A stretch of 64,000 nucleotides of DNA from Thermococcus henrietii (GTDB taxonomy: Archaea > Methanobacteriota_B > Thermococci > Thermococcales > Thermococcaceae), in the NCBI RefSeq assembly GCF_900198835.1, contig NZ_LT900021.1, positions 992,001 through 1,056,000 on the forward strand, given 5' to 3'. Below the pieces are notes generated by a model. That model saw only the letters and a list, made by a program, of their open reading frames with translations. It had not been told where the DNA came from and ran no database searches. A program made the translations under genes and the position numbers. Shown here one piece after another: positions 36,192-45,129 of the stretch. Every line of letters begins with the position of its first letter. Position 1 is the first letter of the stretch.

Positions 36192-38342
36192 ATGAAAAAA
36201 GTTATGGCGTTTAGTATTATAGGCATTCTAATGTTTTCACTCCTGTTGTCAAGCGTGGGAGTGGTGTCCGCGGATGATACCCTGTACGGTAAGATTTATC
36301 CAAGTGTTGAGCTCTCCCTGGGCTCAAAGGTTACCGTCGGTCCGTACACAATAGAATTCAAGGACACCGACAGGTACTTTACTACCGCCGTTCTTGTAGT
36401 CAGCGGTCCCGAGGGAACCACTCAGGTTTTTGTCCAGGAGGGGACCACCGCTTATTATCCCTCTCAGTCAAACCCAGTGCTTGCCTTCAGGGTTGCCATA
36501 TGGACTCAGAACGACAAGCCGGTTGCCTACTTAGACATTCTCTCCCCCCTCAAGAAGGTCAATCCAAACGCAATAACCCTCAGCGCAGGCGCCACGTACA
36601 ACCTTCCCGTTGGAACCCTTAGGGTGTCATCACTGACGAACACTAGTGCAACCTTCACTGTTTACCTTCCCAACAACCCCGCCCAGAGCATTACTCTCAA
36701 GGCCAACCAGTCGGGAGGTATAACTTACTCTTTCCCCAACTCGGACTTCAAGTACAGCAACTTCGTTTACATAACCGTCCAGAGTGTTTCAACGAAGTCC
36801 GTTACCTTTGACGTTTACATGCCCCGTGTGGCGGCTACGAAGATAACGACGTACTCGGGTAGCGGTTCGTCGTCGTCCAGTTCAAGCTCTTCATCAGGCA
36901 CCCAAACTGTGTCGACAACGCTGATTTACAACGGTGTTCTTTACACAAACGAGAAATTACCAATAACCGTGAACAGCACAAAGTATTACATTGATTTGAT
37001 ATCCGTGGTCTCCACAAAGGTCAGCCTCAAGGTCTACAAAGGTGATAGCGTTGTTGGTGTATTCTTCGTGAACGTCGGCGCGATTCAGGACCTCAAGGGA
37101 ACACCCTTCAAGATTTTAATTCAGAGAACCGAGCCCATTTACAACCGTGCGAGCCTCGTGATTTACGGCCCAGAGAACGCCCAAGTGACTCCAATACTTC
37201 GCTCTGCCGACATCGTTGCAACGATAAGCACAGTTCCAAAAGCCGTGATGCTTGGGGACGACATGATAATCGTAGTCTCAGTTGAAAACAAAGGCAAAGG
37301 AGACGCATACGACGTCACCGTTGCCGCTCCGATACCCAACGGGTTCCAGTTAGTAAGCACTACCAAGAGCTGGACATTTAAGAGCCTTCCAGCCTTCACT
37401 AAGATGCCCGCCCTCATATACGTCCTCAAGCCAACCAAGGTCGGTAAGTTCGACATAGGAAAGGTTCTCGTCAAGTACTACGATGACCAGAGTCTCGAAA
37501 CTGGCCAGATGAAGACGGTTTACTCCGCTCCCCTTACGAACATAGTGGTCTACGGGGTACCGAAACTTTCCGTGTCTGCGGTGGCATACAACGGCAGTAC
37601 AACGGGCAAGTACGTTCACGCTAAGGCCAATCAGGAGGTTACGCTCAAGTTCACAGTATCCGCTCAAAAGGGCAACCCAACGTATGAGTTCATAAAGAAC
37701 GCAACCCTCTACCTCGTGCTTCCAAAAGGCCTCCAGGGCAATTCCCTCATCAAGGTGGGGGACCTGAAAGCGGGTTCCTCCAAGACCGTACAGACCAAGG
37801 TTAAAGTTGCGGGCCAAGCACTCTATAACGTTGGTGCCGTTCTGGTCTACTACGACCCCGTTGGCAACAAGCACGAGCTCAACCTTGGAAACCTAGTAAC
37901 GATAAACAGTGTTCCTCCCGCCGTTGTCACTAAGGAAGTCAAGGTCTGGCCCAGTGAATCTGAGATACCCTCTTACATAGGCCAGCTCCTGACGAAGTCC
38001 AAGGACCCCCAGAAGCTCACCGAGGAGTTGCTCGTTGAACTTGCACCGTATACGACCAATGAGAGCCTATCCCAGTACCTCAACAAGGTTCTCAATGGAA
38101 CCAACTCAACCGGCCTTGCAAAGGTCGCGTACGACACCGTGACCGTGTACTACAAACCCTCAAACCCCTGGAAGCCGCTGGCGGTTATCTTCCTCCTCGC
38201 GACTCTCGTGGTGGCAGGTTTGGCCTATAACTACAGAACCGAAGCCGATAAGCTCCGGGAGAGGCTCGAAAAGAAGAAGAGCAGACGCCCCGGAGGACTT
38301 CCAAAGAAGGAAGAGACCGAGGAAAAAGAGGAGGGCGCTTGA
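36192..38342 (+). CDS. Large exported, membrane-anchored CARDB-like surface protein
   Basis: This 716-residue protein has a signal peptide (MKKVMAFSIIGILMFSLLLSS, cleavage after about VVSA), an ectodomain of beta-sandwich repeats, a serine linker at about residues 227-240, and a C-terminal membrane anchor (PLAVIFLLATLVVAGLAY) followed by a basic tail with KKKSRRP. The segment MIIVVSVENKGKGDAYDV is a typical CARDB/alpha-galactosidase NEW3-like adhesion domain, and VTLKFTVSAQKGNPTYEF looks like another. Similar proteins lie near or in the S-layer of Thermococcales. AAGGAGG precedes the ATG. The function is not deducible beyond cell-surface placement. Confidence 0.85.
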   Translation: MKKVMAFSIIGILMFSLLLSSVGVVSADDTLYGKIYPSVELSLGSKVTVGPYTIEFKDTDRYFTTAVLVVSGPEGTTQVFVQEGTTAYYPSQSNPVLAFRVAIWTQNDKPVAYLDILSPLKKVNPNAITLSAGATYNLPVGTLRVSSLTNTSATFTVYLPNNPAQSITLKANQSGGITYSFPNSDFKYSNFVYITVQSVSTKSVTFDVYMPRVAATKITTYSGSGSSSSSSSSSSGTQTVSTTLIYNGVLYTNEKLPITVNSTKYYIDLISVVSTKVSLKVYKGDSVVGVFFVNVGAIQDLKGTPFKILIQRTEPIYNRASLVIYGPENAQVTPILRSADIVATISTVPKAVMLGDDMIIVVSVENKGKGDAYDVTVAAPIPNGFQLVSTTKSWTFKSLPAFTKMPALIYVLKPTKVGKFDIGKVLVKYYDDQSLETGQMKTVYSAPLTNIVVYGVPKLSVSAVAYNGSTTGKYVHAKANQEVTLKFTVSAQKGNPTYEFIKNATLYLVLPKGLQGNSLIKVGDLKAGSSKTVQTKVKVAGQALYNVGAVLVYYDPVGNKHELNLGNLVTINSVPPAVVTKEVKVWPSESEIPSYIGQLLTKSKDPQKLTEELLVELAPYTTNESLSQYLNKVLNGTNSTGLAKVAYDTVTVYYKPSNPWKPLAVIFLLATLVVAGLAYNYRTEADKLRERLEKKKSRRPGGLPKKEETEEKEEGA

Positions 38343-38372
38343 TTTTTAAACCCTCCCTACTTCTTTTCTTCC

Positions 38373-38735
38373 ATGAGCGCGTTCAAGTACAAGCAGGTTA
38401 TCGTCTCGCGGAAGGACCTGAAGCTCAGCAAGGGCAAGTTTGCGGTTCAGGTGGCTCACGGTGCAGTAACCGCCACCCTAAAAGCCCAGAAGGAGAAGCC
38501 CGAATGGTTTAAAGCGTGGTTCAACGAGGGGCAGAAGAAGGTAGTCGTCAAGGCCGAAAACCTTGAGGAGCTGTTCCAGCTCAAGGAGAAGGCCGAAAGG
38601 CTCGGACTCCCGACGGCGCTCATAAGGGACGCTGGACTAACGGAAATCCCGCCCGGGACGGTTACTGTTCTCGCCATCGGCCCCGGCCCCGAGGAGCTGG
38701 TGGACAAGGTTACTGGCCATCTCAAGCTGGTGTGA
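38373..38735 (+). CDS. pth2: Peptidyl-tRNA hydrolase, archaeal/eukaryotic type
   Basis: This 120-residue protein belongs to the Pth2 family, which recycles peptidyl-tRNAs released from stalled ribosomes. Signature parts are [39 protein letters not shown] and [33 protein letters not shown] lies about 25 bases upstream of the ATG with no Shine-Dalgarno site, suggesting a leaderless message. truD follows after three bases. Confidence 0.96.
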   Translation: MSAFKYKQVIVSRKDLKLSKGKFAVQVAHGAVTATLKAQKEKPEWFKAWFNEGQKKVVVKAENLEELFQLKEKAERLGLPTALIRDAGLTEIPPGTVTVLAIGPGPEELVDKVTGHLKLV

Positions 38736-38738
38736 GTC

Positions 38739-39986
38739 ATGGACTATCGCGAGTTCTTCTCCCAGTTCCGGCACCTGAGCGAGAAGCCCGGGATAGGGGG
38801 CAGAATCAAGGCCCTTCCCGAGGATTTTGTTGTCATCGAGGAACCCCTACCCCAGATTTTTGAGGGAAGAAAGTACGCGATTTTTCTCCTTAAAAAGCGC
38901 AACTGGGACACGATGGCAGTTATTAAGGAGGTTGCCAAGCGCGCCGGAATAAGCCACCGGGATATAGGCTTCGCCGGGACGAAGGACAGGCACGCGGTAA
39001 CCTACCAGTACATAAGCGTGCCAGCGAAGGCTAAGGAGAAAGTTGAGTCGGTTCAAATCCGGGACGTTGAGCTGAGGTTCGTCTCCTACGGGAGGTTCAT
39101 AAAGCTCGGCCACCTTCTCGGCAACAGGTTCAGGATAATCGTCAGAGACGTCGGCGAGGACGCCTTTGAAATGGCCAAGGAAATAATCCGGGAACTCCGC
39201 GAGAAGGGGGGCTTTCCAAACTACTTCGGCTACCAGCGCTTCGGCGAGAGAAGGGTCGTGAACCACCTGATTGGAAAGCTTCTCCTCCAGGGGGAGTTTG
39301 AGGAATCTGCAAGGCTCTTCCTCGGCTACGCCGACGGAAGTATGGAGGGCGACGAAGCCAGAAAGAACTTCTGGGAGACGGGCGACGTTGACAGGGCCCT
39401 GGAGGAGTTTCCGCGCTTCCTCCGTTACGAGAGAACTCTACTCTACACCTACAAGAAGACCGGAAGCTGGAAAAAGGCCTTCCTGTCGCTCCCGCTCCCG
39501 ATAATGCGCATCTTCATTCATTCCTACCAGAGCTACCTCTTCAACCTCTACCTGTCAAGGCGCATTGAGGAGCTACCTCTCAACGAACCACTGGTCGGCG
39601 ATATAATCGTTCAGGTGAAGGGAGGAATACCGTACCGCGACAGGACATACCGCGTCACCGAGACGAACATCAACTTCGTCCGTGAGAAGGTAAAGAGGGG
39701 CGAGGCCATGGTTTCGGGCCCGCTCTTCGGCTTCGCGATGAGGAAAGCCAAGGGACTTCCCGGCGAACTTGAGGGGGAAATCCTCAAAGAGGAGGGGATA
39801 ACCCTTGACGCATTCAAAAAGCTCCCGAAGCCGATGGCAGAACCTGGTGGAAGACGGGAACTCCTCATTCGCCCAATAGGCATGACCTACGGCTACGTTC
39901 CCGGAACTGGAATGTGCTTCCGCTTCTTCCTTCCTAAGGGGGTTTATGCGACCAGTGTGCTCAGGGAGATTATGAAGGACCATTGA
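38739..39986 (+). CDS. truD: tRNA pseudouridine synthase TruD
   Basis: This 415-residue enzyme is the archaeal TruD/Pus7 homologue, which makes pseudouridine 13 in tRNA. The catalytic motif [13 protein letters not shown] is present at about residue 80, with [12 protein letters not shown] and [14 protein letters not shown] characteristic of the family and [22 protein letters not shown] at the end (split here as [10 protein letters not shown] and [10 protein letters not shown]). It is translationally linked to pth2 with a three-base gap. Confidence 0.95.
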   Translation: MDYREFFSQFRHLSEKPGIGGRIKALPEDFVVIEEPLPQIFEGRKYAIFLLKKRNWDTMAVIKEVAKRAGISHRDIGFAGTKDRHAVTYQYISVPAKAKEKVESVQIRDVELRFVSYGRFIKLGHLLGNRFRIIVRDVGEDAFEMAKEIIRELREKGGFPNYFGYQRFGERRVVNHLIGKLLLQGEFEESARLFLGYADGSMEGDEARKNFWETGDVDRALEEFPRFLRYERTLLYTYKKTGSWKKAFLSLPLPIMRIFIHSYQSYLFNLYLSRRIEELPLNEPLVGDIIVQVKGGIPYRDRTYRVTETNINFVREKVKRGEAMVSGPLFGFAMRKAKGLPGELEGEILKEEGITLDAFKKLPKPMAEPGGRRELLIRPIGMTYGYVPGTGMCFRFFLPKGVYATSVLREIMKDH

Positions 39987-40034
39987 AAGCAAAGCCTTAT
40001 ATTCCCGCAACCTTTTCCGTCTTCGGGTGAGAGA

Positions 40035-40775
40035 ATGAGGATTAAGGCGATATCCCTTGACATAGACGGCACGATAACCTACCGCGACAGGACGCTGAGC
40101 ATCGACGCCCTGAAGGCGATAAGGCTCGCCGAGAGGCTCGGCGTTCCGGTAATGCTCGTAACGGGGAACTCCGTTCCATTTGCAGAGGCCGCGGCCGTTT
40201 TCATAGGAACGAGCGGACCGGTCATAGCTGAAGACGGCGGGGCGCTCTCGCTGAAGGGCGAGGGAACGGTGAGGAAGCGCGTTTTTCTGACCGACATGGA
40301 CGAGGAGTGGATACTCTGGAGCGAGCTGAAGAAACGCCATCCCGAGGCCGAGCTGAGCTACTCGACGATGGAGCGAAAGGCCGGTCTCGTCCTGAGGAGA
40401 ACGGTTCCCGTTGAGGTCGTCAGGGAAATCATAGAGGAGCTGGGGCTTAACCTGGTGGCCGTTGATTCGGGCTTCGCAATCCACGTGAAGAAGCCCTGGA
40501 TTAACAAGGGGACCGGGATAGAGAAGGCCTGCGAGTTCCTCGGAATAAAGCCCGACGAAGTCGCCCACGTCGGCGACGGTGAGAACGACCTCGATGCCTT
40601 CCGGGTCGTCGGCTACCGCGTTGCCATCGCCCAGGCCCCCGAAAGCCTCAAGCGGAGAGCTGACTACGTTACCGAGAAGCCCTACGGGGACGGCGGGGCG
40701 GAGGCGGTAATGCACATCCTCAAGAAGTTCGGCTACCTGGGTGAGGACGATGAGAATCCGCTGGGCGACCCTTGA
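40035..40775 (+). CDS. pgp: Phosphoglycolate phosphatase, archaeal HAD type
   Basis: This 246-residue HAD enzyme of subclass IIB matches the archaeal phosphoglycolate phosphatase family. Motif I is [13 protein letters not shown], motif II MLVTGN, the lysine region [11 protein letters not shown] and motif [13 protein letters not shown]. The cap lies between residues 85 and 155. It would dephosphorylate 2-phosphoglycolate or similar compounds. GGGTGAGAG precedes the ATG. It overlaps the acetyltransferase gene by 26 bases. Confidence 0.88.
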   Translation: MRIKAISLDIDGTITYRDRTLSIDALKAIRLAERLGVPVMLVTGNSVPFAEAAAVFIGTSGPVIAEDGGALSLKGEGTVRKRVFLTDMDEEWILWSELKKRHPEAELSYSTMERKAGLVLRRTVPVEVVREIIEELGLNLVAVDSGFAIHVKKPWINKGTGIEKACEFLGIKPDEVAHVGDGENDLDAFRVVGYRVAIAQAPESLKRRADYVTEKPYGDGGAEAVMHILKKFGYLGEDDENPLGDP

Positions 40776-41583
40776 CGACGTTGGGGGAATAGTCGAGCTC
40801 CATACCGCCGGAGAAAAGGTGAGCGGTAACCTCTACGAGCGCTACACCCAGGGTGGCCCCTGGATGGCCGTTGAGACCCTCTCGATTCACCTCAACAACC
40901 TCCTGCTCGATGACCAGCTTGTTGCAGTGGCTGAGCTCAACGGAAAGGTTGTCGGCGAAGTGGAGGTGCTATTCTCAGAGGAGTCAATCAACGGAGAAAT
41001 CAGAAGGATAGGGCACGTTGACCTCATAGAGGTTCACCCCGATTACCGGAGGAAAGGCGTAGGCAGGGCGCTGATGGAGTTCGTTGAGGACGTTGCGAGG
41101 GAAAGAGGAGTCGAGATGCTGACGGTTCAGCCGGAAGGGGAAGCGGAGGGTTTCTACAAAAAGCTCGGCTTTAACGTTGAGGTCTTTGAGGGGACTACCG
41201 TGTGGGTTCCATTGAAGGGTGAGGGAAAGGCAGAGCCAACCGCATTTAGCTGGGATGACGTTAAAGAGCTTGAACTCGTCGCGGGTCGTTTTCAGAGCTC
41301 GTACAGCATGTATTTCTCGGTGTTTAAGGACAGCATCGCGGGGATACATTACACGGTCGAGTCCGGGAGGGTTGGAGAGTCATATTATGCACTCAGGAAC
41401 CTTCCGGGCAGGGAAGGGGTTGCGGTTCTCCTTTGGGGCAGGGTCGAGGACCTCAAGCCTCTCCTCGGGAGGGCACGGGCTCTCGGATTCAAGCGGGCTC
41501 TGACGACCCTTCCAGGAGAAGTTGAAAGCTTTGGTGCCGAAAAAATACGAAAAATCAAAATACTCGCGAAGGAGCTCACTTGA
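40750..41583 (+). CDS. GNAT family acetyltransferase
   Basis: This 277-residue protein has an N-terminal GNAT domain with the acetyl-CoA pocket [27 protein letters not shown] and the closing strand [14 protein letters not shown] second, unrecognised domain from about residue 160 may be a degenerate GNAT copy ([24 protein letters not shown]). The acceptor is unknown. It starts inside the phosphoglycolate phosphatase gene after a GGGTGAGGA site and ends overlapping the convergent M20 gene by eight bases. Confidence 0.85.
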   Translation: MRIRWATLDDVGGIVELHTAGEKVSGNLYERYTQGGPWMAVETLSIHLNNLLLDDQLVAVAELNGKVVGEVEVLFSEESINGEIRRIGHVDLIEVHPDYRRKGVGRALMEFVEDVARERGVEMLTVQPEGEAEGFYKKLGFNVEVFEGTTVWVPLKGEGKAEPTAFSWDDVKELELVAGRFQSSYSMYFSVFKDSIAGIHYTVESGRVGESYYALRNLPGREGVAVLLWGRVEDLKPLLGRARALGFKRALTTLPGEVESFGAEKIRKIKILAKELT

Positions 41584-42721
41584 GGAACTCCCTGGCAAGC
41601 GCCACTTCCATTGCGGTGCCGAGGTGAAGGACGTCTTCGTCCACGTCGAACCTCGGGTGGTGTGCCGGATAGATTATTCCCTTTTCCTCATTTCTGATTC
41701 CAAGGGCGAGGAATGCCCCGGGGACACGCTGGAGGTAGTACGCAAAGTCCTCAGCGCCCATTGAGGGCGGAACATCAGATTGGTTGAATCCATACTTTTC
41801 TGCCACCCTCCTTGCGAAGTCAGCCATTTCCTTGTGGTTGATGGTCGGCGGAACGAGTTCAACAATCTCACTCTTGCTCTCAAGGTTGTGAGCTTTGGCT
41901 ATGCCCGAAATTATCTCTTCAATCCTCCTCTCGATGAGCTTTCCGACCTCTTCGTTGTAGAACCTGAAGGTTCCCTTAAGTTCGGCCTCCTCAGGAATTA
42001 CGTTGTGCGCCGTTCCCGCGTTGAATGCCGTGACACTGACAACTGCGGTCTCGAAGGGCGACACGTTCCTGCTGACGATGGTCTGAAGTGCCATCACAGC
42101 TTCGGCCCCCGCGGGAATGGGGTCCCTTGCGAAGTGGGGGTAAGCCCCGTGTCCTCCAAGGCCCCTGAACTTTATCGTAAAGAACCCTGCCCCCGCCAGG
42201 AACGGGCCGTCGCGGATTCCAATGACCCCACTCGGCAGTTCCATCCAAACGTGGAAGCCGAAGATGGCGTTAACTCCCTCAAGGGCGCCCCCTTCAATCA
42301 TCTTCAAAGCTCCGTTTCCGCCCTCCTCAGCGGGCTGGAACACGAGCCTGACCCTGCCGTTGAACTCTTCAATGTGCTCGGCGATTATTTTCCCAGCTCC
42401 AAGGAGCATGGCCGTGTGGGCGTCGTGACCGCAGGCGTGCATCTTTCCGGGAACGCGGGACTTGTATGGAACGTCGTTCTCCTCCTGAATCGGCAACGCG
42501 TCCATGTCGGCGCGTAACGCTATGGTCTTCTCACCCTCACCGATGTCGGCTATGATTCCCGTTCCAACGCGCTTTATCCTGTATCCCCACTCGCGGAGGT
42601 GCTCTTCCACAATCTTCGAGGTCCTCTCCTCCTCGTACTTGAGTTCCGGCCACATGTGGAAGTCCCTGCGCCAGGCTATTATCTGATCCTTAATCTTCTC
42701 GGCTTCTTCAATCGGATTCAT
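41576..42721 (-). CDS. M20 family metallo-amidohydrolase/carboxypeptidase
   Basis: This 381-residue zinc hydrolase shows ALRADMDALPIQE, the metal motif HACGHDAHTAM, the catalytic PAEEGG pair, FGFHVW and a C-terminal AHHPRFDVDEDVL. It belongs to the subgroup that includes Thermococcales carboxypeptidase/aminoacylase and bacterial IAA-amino acid hydrolases, which cleave N-acyl amino acids or short peptides in the cytosol. GGTGATTGG precedes the ATG. A BRE/TATA element (CGAAAAGCTAATATGC) lies on the minus strand at 42752-42767. It fits a peptide-fermenting lifestyle. Confidence 0.92.
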   Translation of the reverse strand: MNPIEEAEKIKDQIIAWRRDFHMWPELKYEEERTSKIVEEHLREWGYRIKRVGTGIIADIGEGEKTIALRADMDALPIQEENDVPYKSRVPGKMHACGHDAHTAMLLGAGKIIAEHIEEFNGRVRLVFQPAEEGGNGALKMIEGGALEGVNAIFGFHVWMELPSGVIGIRDGPFLAGAGFFTIKFRGLGGHGAYPHFARDPIPAGAEAVMALQTIVSRNVSPFETAVVSVTAFNAGTAHNVIPEEAELKGTFRFYNEEVGKLIERRIEEIISGIAKAHNLESKSEIVELVPPTINHKEMADFARRVAEKYGFNQSDVPPSMGAEDFAYYLQRVPGAFLALGIRNEEKGIIYPAHHPRFDVDEDVLHLGTAMEVALAREFLK

Positions 42722-42794
42722 TCCAATCACCGGTTCAATGTTGGCAGAGATGCATATTAGCTTTTCGATGTATATCTGAAAAGAACATTCGACC

Positions 42795-42810
42795 GCAAAA
42801 TTTATAAACC
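42795..42810 (+). promoter_or_regulatory. TATA promoter of the tRNA-Ala/tRNA-Val unit
   Basis: GCAAAATTTATAAACC lies 35-50 bases before tRNA-Ala, matching the Thermococcales consensus. Confidence 0.7.
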
Positions 42811-42844
42811 CGCCCAGAAAGGAGATAACGGCGTCACTGGAAGT

Positions 42845-42922
<78 letters not shown>

Positions 42923-42932
42923 TCCTTGGGTT

Positions 42933-43010
42933 GGGCCCGTGGTCTAGACTGGTTATGACGCCACCCTGACAAGGTGGAGGTCCGGGGTTCGAATCCCCGC
43001 GGGCCCACCA
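42933..43010 (+). tRNA. tRNA-Val (GAC)
   Basis: The cloverleaf has acceptor GGGCCCG/CGGGCCC, anticodon loop CTGACAA (anticodon GAC), T-loop TTCGAAT, discriminator A and an encoded CCA. It starts ten bases after tRNA-Ala and is cotranscribed with it. Confidence 0.96.
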
Positions 43011-43504
43011 TCGAAACTTTTGCCAAGCAAAAGTTTCATCAAAGTTCGTGATTCTCTTTGAAAAAACTTATTCTTTGGGTAGATTTCTCTTTTAGTTGCT
43101 TCTTTGGAGAGTGAATTCTTTCAAAAGCGCCTTTTACAAGGGAGTTCGAGTCTTTTGCGCTCCTTTGGAGCGCGGTTTAAGTAGAACCCGCGCGTAAAAA
43201 GCCCCAACATGGTGAATTCAAACTTTCAACGGCCGACTTGATTTTGAAATCCCATTGCAGAGGAGTCCTAACGAGGAATCACGAGCTTTTGGTGAAGCTT
43301 TTTCTAAAAGCTTCCTGCGCAAGCGCTGGCGGAAGGTTAAGTGCTTTTTTAAAGTGTTCACTTTGTAATGACGTCTTTGGCTTAGGCTACAAACCTTTAG
43401 TGGGGAGGCATTCCCGGATAAATTTTATAAGGAAACTCTCCATCAACGGGCTAGTTTAAGGAAATCTGAGTTTGATGAAACTTGAGGAGCACGGTTTCCG
43501 GGCA
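43011..43504. repeat. Hairpin-rich spacer after the tRNA-Ala/tRNA-Val pair
   Basis: No gene is supported here. Perfect hairpins are GAAACTTTTG/CAAAAGTTTC with a CCAAG loop (43013-43037), GCGCTCC/GGAGCGC (43157-43173) and GAAGCTTTT/AAAAGCTTC (43294-43314). TTTGATGAAACTT appears inverted at the first hairpin and direct at 43471-43483, and the same string occurs in the spacer beside the other tRNA pair at 1607. The first hairpin begins three bases after the tRNA-Val CCA end and could be a terminator or processing signal. Confidence 0.55.
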
Positions 43505-43519
43505 AAGGTTTATAAAACG
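43505..43519 (+). promoter_or_regulatory. TATA promoter of the rpl37ae cluster
   Basis: AAGGTTTATAAAACG lies 54-68 bases before the ribosomal protein start codon, at the head of a long co-directional gene cluster. Confidence 0.65.
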
Positions 43520-43572
43520 TCCCCGGGAACACTCTCCAGTCTCCGAGAATGCTTAACTTTGGGGTGATGCTC

Positions 43573-43833
43573 ATGGGAAGGACTGTTAAGGTCGGTTCAG
43601 CCGGAAGGTTCGGTCCAAGGTACGGTCTCAAGATTAGAAGAAGGGTCGCGGCCGTTGAGGCCAAGATGAAGCAGAAGCACGTTTGTCCCGTCTGCGGAAG
43701 GAAGGCCGTCAGGAGGATTAGCACCGGCATATGGCAGTGCCAGAAGTGCGGTGCCACCTTCGCTGGCGGTGCCTACCTGCCGACCACTCCCGCCGGAAAG
43801 GTCGCGAAGCGCGTTGTCGCTTCCAAGGCCTGA
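43573..43833 (+). CDS. rpl37ae: 50S ribosomal protein L37Ae
   Basis: This 86-residue protein (eL43) has the zinc ribbon [19 protein letters not shown] with a further CxxC partner (CQKCG), and the conserved opening [17 protein letters not shown]. The third in-frame start is used because GGGGTGATGCTC lies directly before it. It opens a cluster conserved in euryarchaea: rpl37ae, rpoP, Brix, pcc1, prefoldin beta. Confidence 0.96.
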   Translation: MGRTVKVGSAGRFGPRYGLKIRRRVAAVEAKMKQKHVCPVCGRKAVRRISTGIWQCQKCGATFAGGAYLPTTPAGKVAKRVVASKA

Positions 43834-43857
43834 TTCTTTTCCTTTGAGGTGATTCCT

Positions 43858-44007
43858 ATGGTGGTAGCCGTTTACCGCTGTGCCAAGTGCGGTAAGGAGG
43901 TCGAGCTCGACCTCGCCACGACCAGAGAGGTCCGCTGTCCATACTGCGGAAGCAAGATACTCTACAAGCCCCGCCCGAGGGTCGCGAGAAGGGTTAAGGC
44001 CATCTGA
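43858..44007 (+). CDS. rpoP: DNA-directed RNA polymerase subunit P
   Basis: This 49-residue protein is the RPB12 homologue. It has one zinc ribbon (YRCAKCGKEVEL then VRCPYCGSKILYK) and a basic tail RPRVARRVKAI. It stabilises the interface of subunits D, L and B in the polymerase. GAGGTGATT precedes the ATG, 24 bases after rpl37ae. Confidence 0.96.
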   Translation: MVVAVYRCAKCGKEVELDLATTREVRCPYCGSKILYKPRPRVARRVKAI

Positions 44008-44058
44008 GCCTTTTCTTTCGAAAGGCTTTTATCAACCAAACCCAAACGAGTGGTTGCC

Positions 44059-44694
44059 ATGATGCTGATAACGACTTCCCACAGACCGACGAGGAGGACG
44101 AGGAGCTTTGGCCACGACCTGGAGAAGGTCTTCCCCAACTCGCTCTACCTGACCAGGGGAAAGAAGACCATTCAGGACCTGCTCATGGAGGCCTACGACA
44201 GGAACTACGAGAGGCTCTTGATAATCAACGTCTGGAAGGGCAACCCGCTCAAGATGACTTTCATAAAGGTTGACCCCGACGACTGGGGCTACCTTGGCTA
44301 CCTCTACCTCCACGGCATCAAACTTCAGCGTGAAATCGGTTTTAGGGACATCAGACCAATCCGCGAGGAGATGCCCTTCGTTGTAACCACTGCCAAGCGC
44401 GTTGGCATAGACCACACCGCCTTCGCCCAGGCCTTCGCCGAGCTCACCGGCGGAAAGTTCGTCCCGCGCGGTAACAAGAGCCTCCAGACGATAGCGGACA
44501 AGAACAACACGGACGTAATCGGCGTAATCGAGAACTACCCGAGGGGGATGGCCGTCAACTTCTACCGCTTCGACGTTACAAAGGACCGGCCGGTAGGGCC
44601 GTTAATCCTCGTGAAAATCTGGATTATGGAGGACGGGCGGAGATGGGACTACAAGGAAGCTCTTCTGAGAAAGTCTGGCCAATCGAGGGAGTAA
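44059..44694 (+). CDS. Brix-domain rRNA-processing protein
   Basis: This 211-residue protein belongs to the Imp4/Brix family, which in eukaryotes acts in pre-rRNA processing and subunit assembly. MLITTSHRPTRRTRSFGHDL, RLLIINVWKGNPLKMTFI and RPVGPLILVKIWIMEDGRRWD are typical of the archaeal form. Tandem ATG codons occur; the first is chosen. The 3' end overlaps pcc1 by 52 bases. Confidence 0.92.
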   Translation: MMLITTSHRPTRRTRSFGHDLEKVFPNSLYLTRGKKTIQDLLMEAYDRNYERLLIINVWKGNPLKMTFIKVDPDDWGYLGYLYLHGIKLQREIGFRDIRPIREEMPFVVTTAKRVGIDHTAFAQAFAELTGGKFVPRGNKSLQTIADKNNTDVIGVIENYPRGMAVNFYRFDVTKDRPVGPLILVKIWIMEDGRRWDYKEALLRKSGQSRE

Positions 44695-44915
44695 TTGAGC
44701 TGACCTTTCCCGACGAGGAAACGGCCAGGGTTGTCTACGAGAGCGTTCTCTACGAGCACAAGACCGTCCCCTACAGGCGGAGCAGGATTGATTTCCTTCT
44801 CGACGGGAGGAAAATCGTAATCCGCTTTTTGGCCAAAGACAACTCGGCCTTACGGGGAACGCTGAACTCATATTTGAGATGGATTAAGGTCGCGATGGAT
44901 TCCCTTGAGCTCTGA
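44643..44915 (+). CDS. pcc1: KEOPS complex subunit Pcc1
   Basis: This 90-residue protein has the Pcc1 layout: GVIELTFPDEETARVVYESVL, a central RSRIDFLLDGRKIVIRFLAKDNSALRGTLNSYLRW and a terminal helix. Pcc1 dimerises the KEOPS complex, which makes the t6A modification of tRNAs reading ANN codons. It starts well inside the Brix gene after a GGCGGAG site. In related genomes prefoldin beta usually follows closely; here two exported/membrane genes intervene. Confidence 0.88.
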   Translation: MGLQGSSSEKVWPIEGVIELTFPDEETARVVYESVLYEHKTVPYRRSRIDFLLDGRKIVIRFLAKDNSALRGTLNSYLRWIKVAMDSLEL

Positions 44916-45008
44916 TCCCGGCCTCTTCTCGTTGCCTGCCAGTTTTTGGGTTATGTCTCTACAACTAGGCTTATTGGCTTTTCCATGGCCAAAACGGCTG
45001 AGGTACAT

Positions 45009-45026
45009 AACTCCGAAAAAATTTAT
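45009..45026. repeat. Upstream box shared by two exported-protein genes, copy 1
   Basis: AACTCCGAAAAAATTTAT lies about 40-60 bases upstream of the TATA box of the gene at 45130. A one-mismatch copy occurs at 50397-50414, at a similar distance before the gene at 50520. Shared regulation or duplication of the upstream region is implied. Confidence 0.55.
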
Positions 45027-45064
45027 CTGCTCAGAAAAGGGAATGTTGCTTAATTACAATTAAT

Positions 45065-45080
45065 AGTAAAACTTATAAGG
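45065..45080 (+). promoter_or_regulatory. TATA promoter of the exported protein gene at 45130
   Basis: AGTAAAACTTATAAGG lies 50-65 bases before the GTG start, in an AT-rich spacer. Confidence 0.6.
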
Positions 45081-45129
45081 ATAGAGTGTGTATAATGTAT
45101 TGTCAACAACTATAGGGGAGTGAAACGTC

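Noticed and set aside
39573-40715. A 380-codon minus-strand frame opposite truD and the phosphoglycolate phosphatase
   Set aside because: Both plus-strand genes show intact motifs. The antisense frame is a composition artefact.
43190-43330. A CRISPR repeat or leader in the spacer after tRNA-Val
   Set aside because: Sequences such as AATTCAAACTTTCAACG recall thermococcal repeats superficially, but no unit recurs at regular spacing anywhere in the window.
43440-43500. C/D box guide RNA (CTGA followed by TTGATGA near 43465-43478)
   Set aside because: The pair looks like a D'-C' arrangement, but no flanking C and D boxes at the right distances and no terminal stem are visible.
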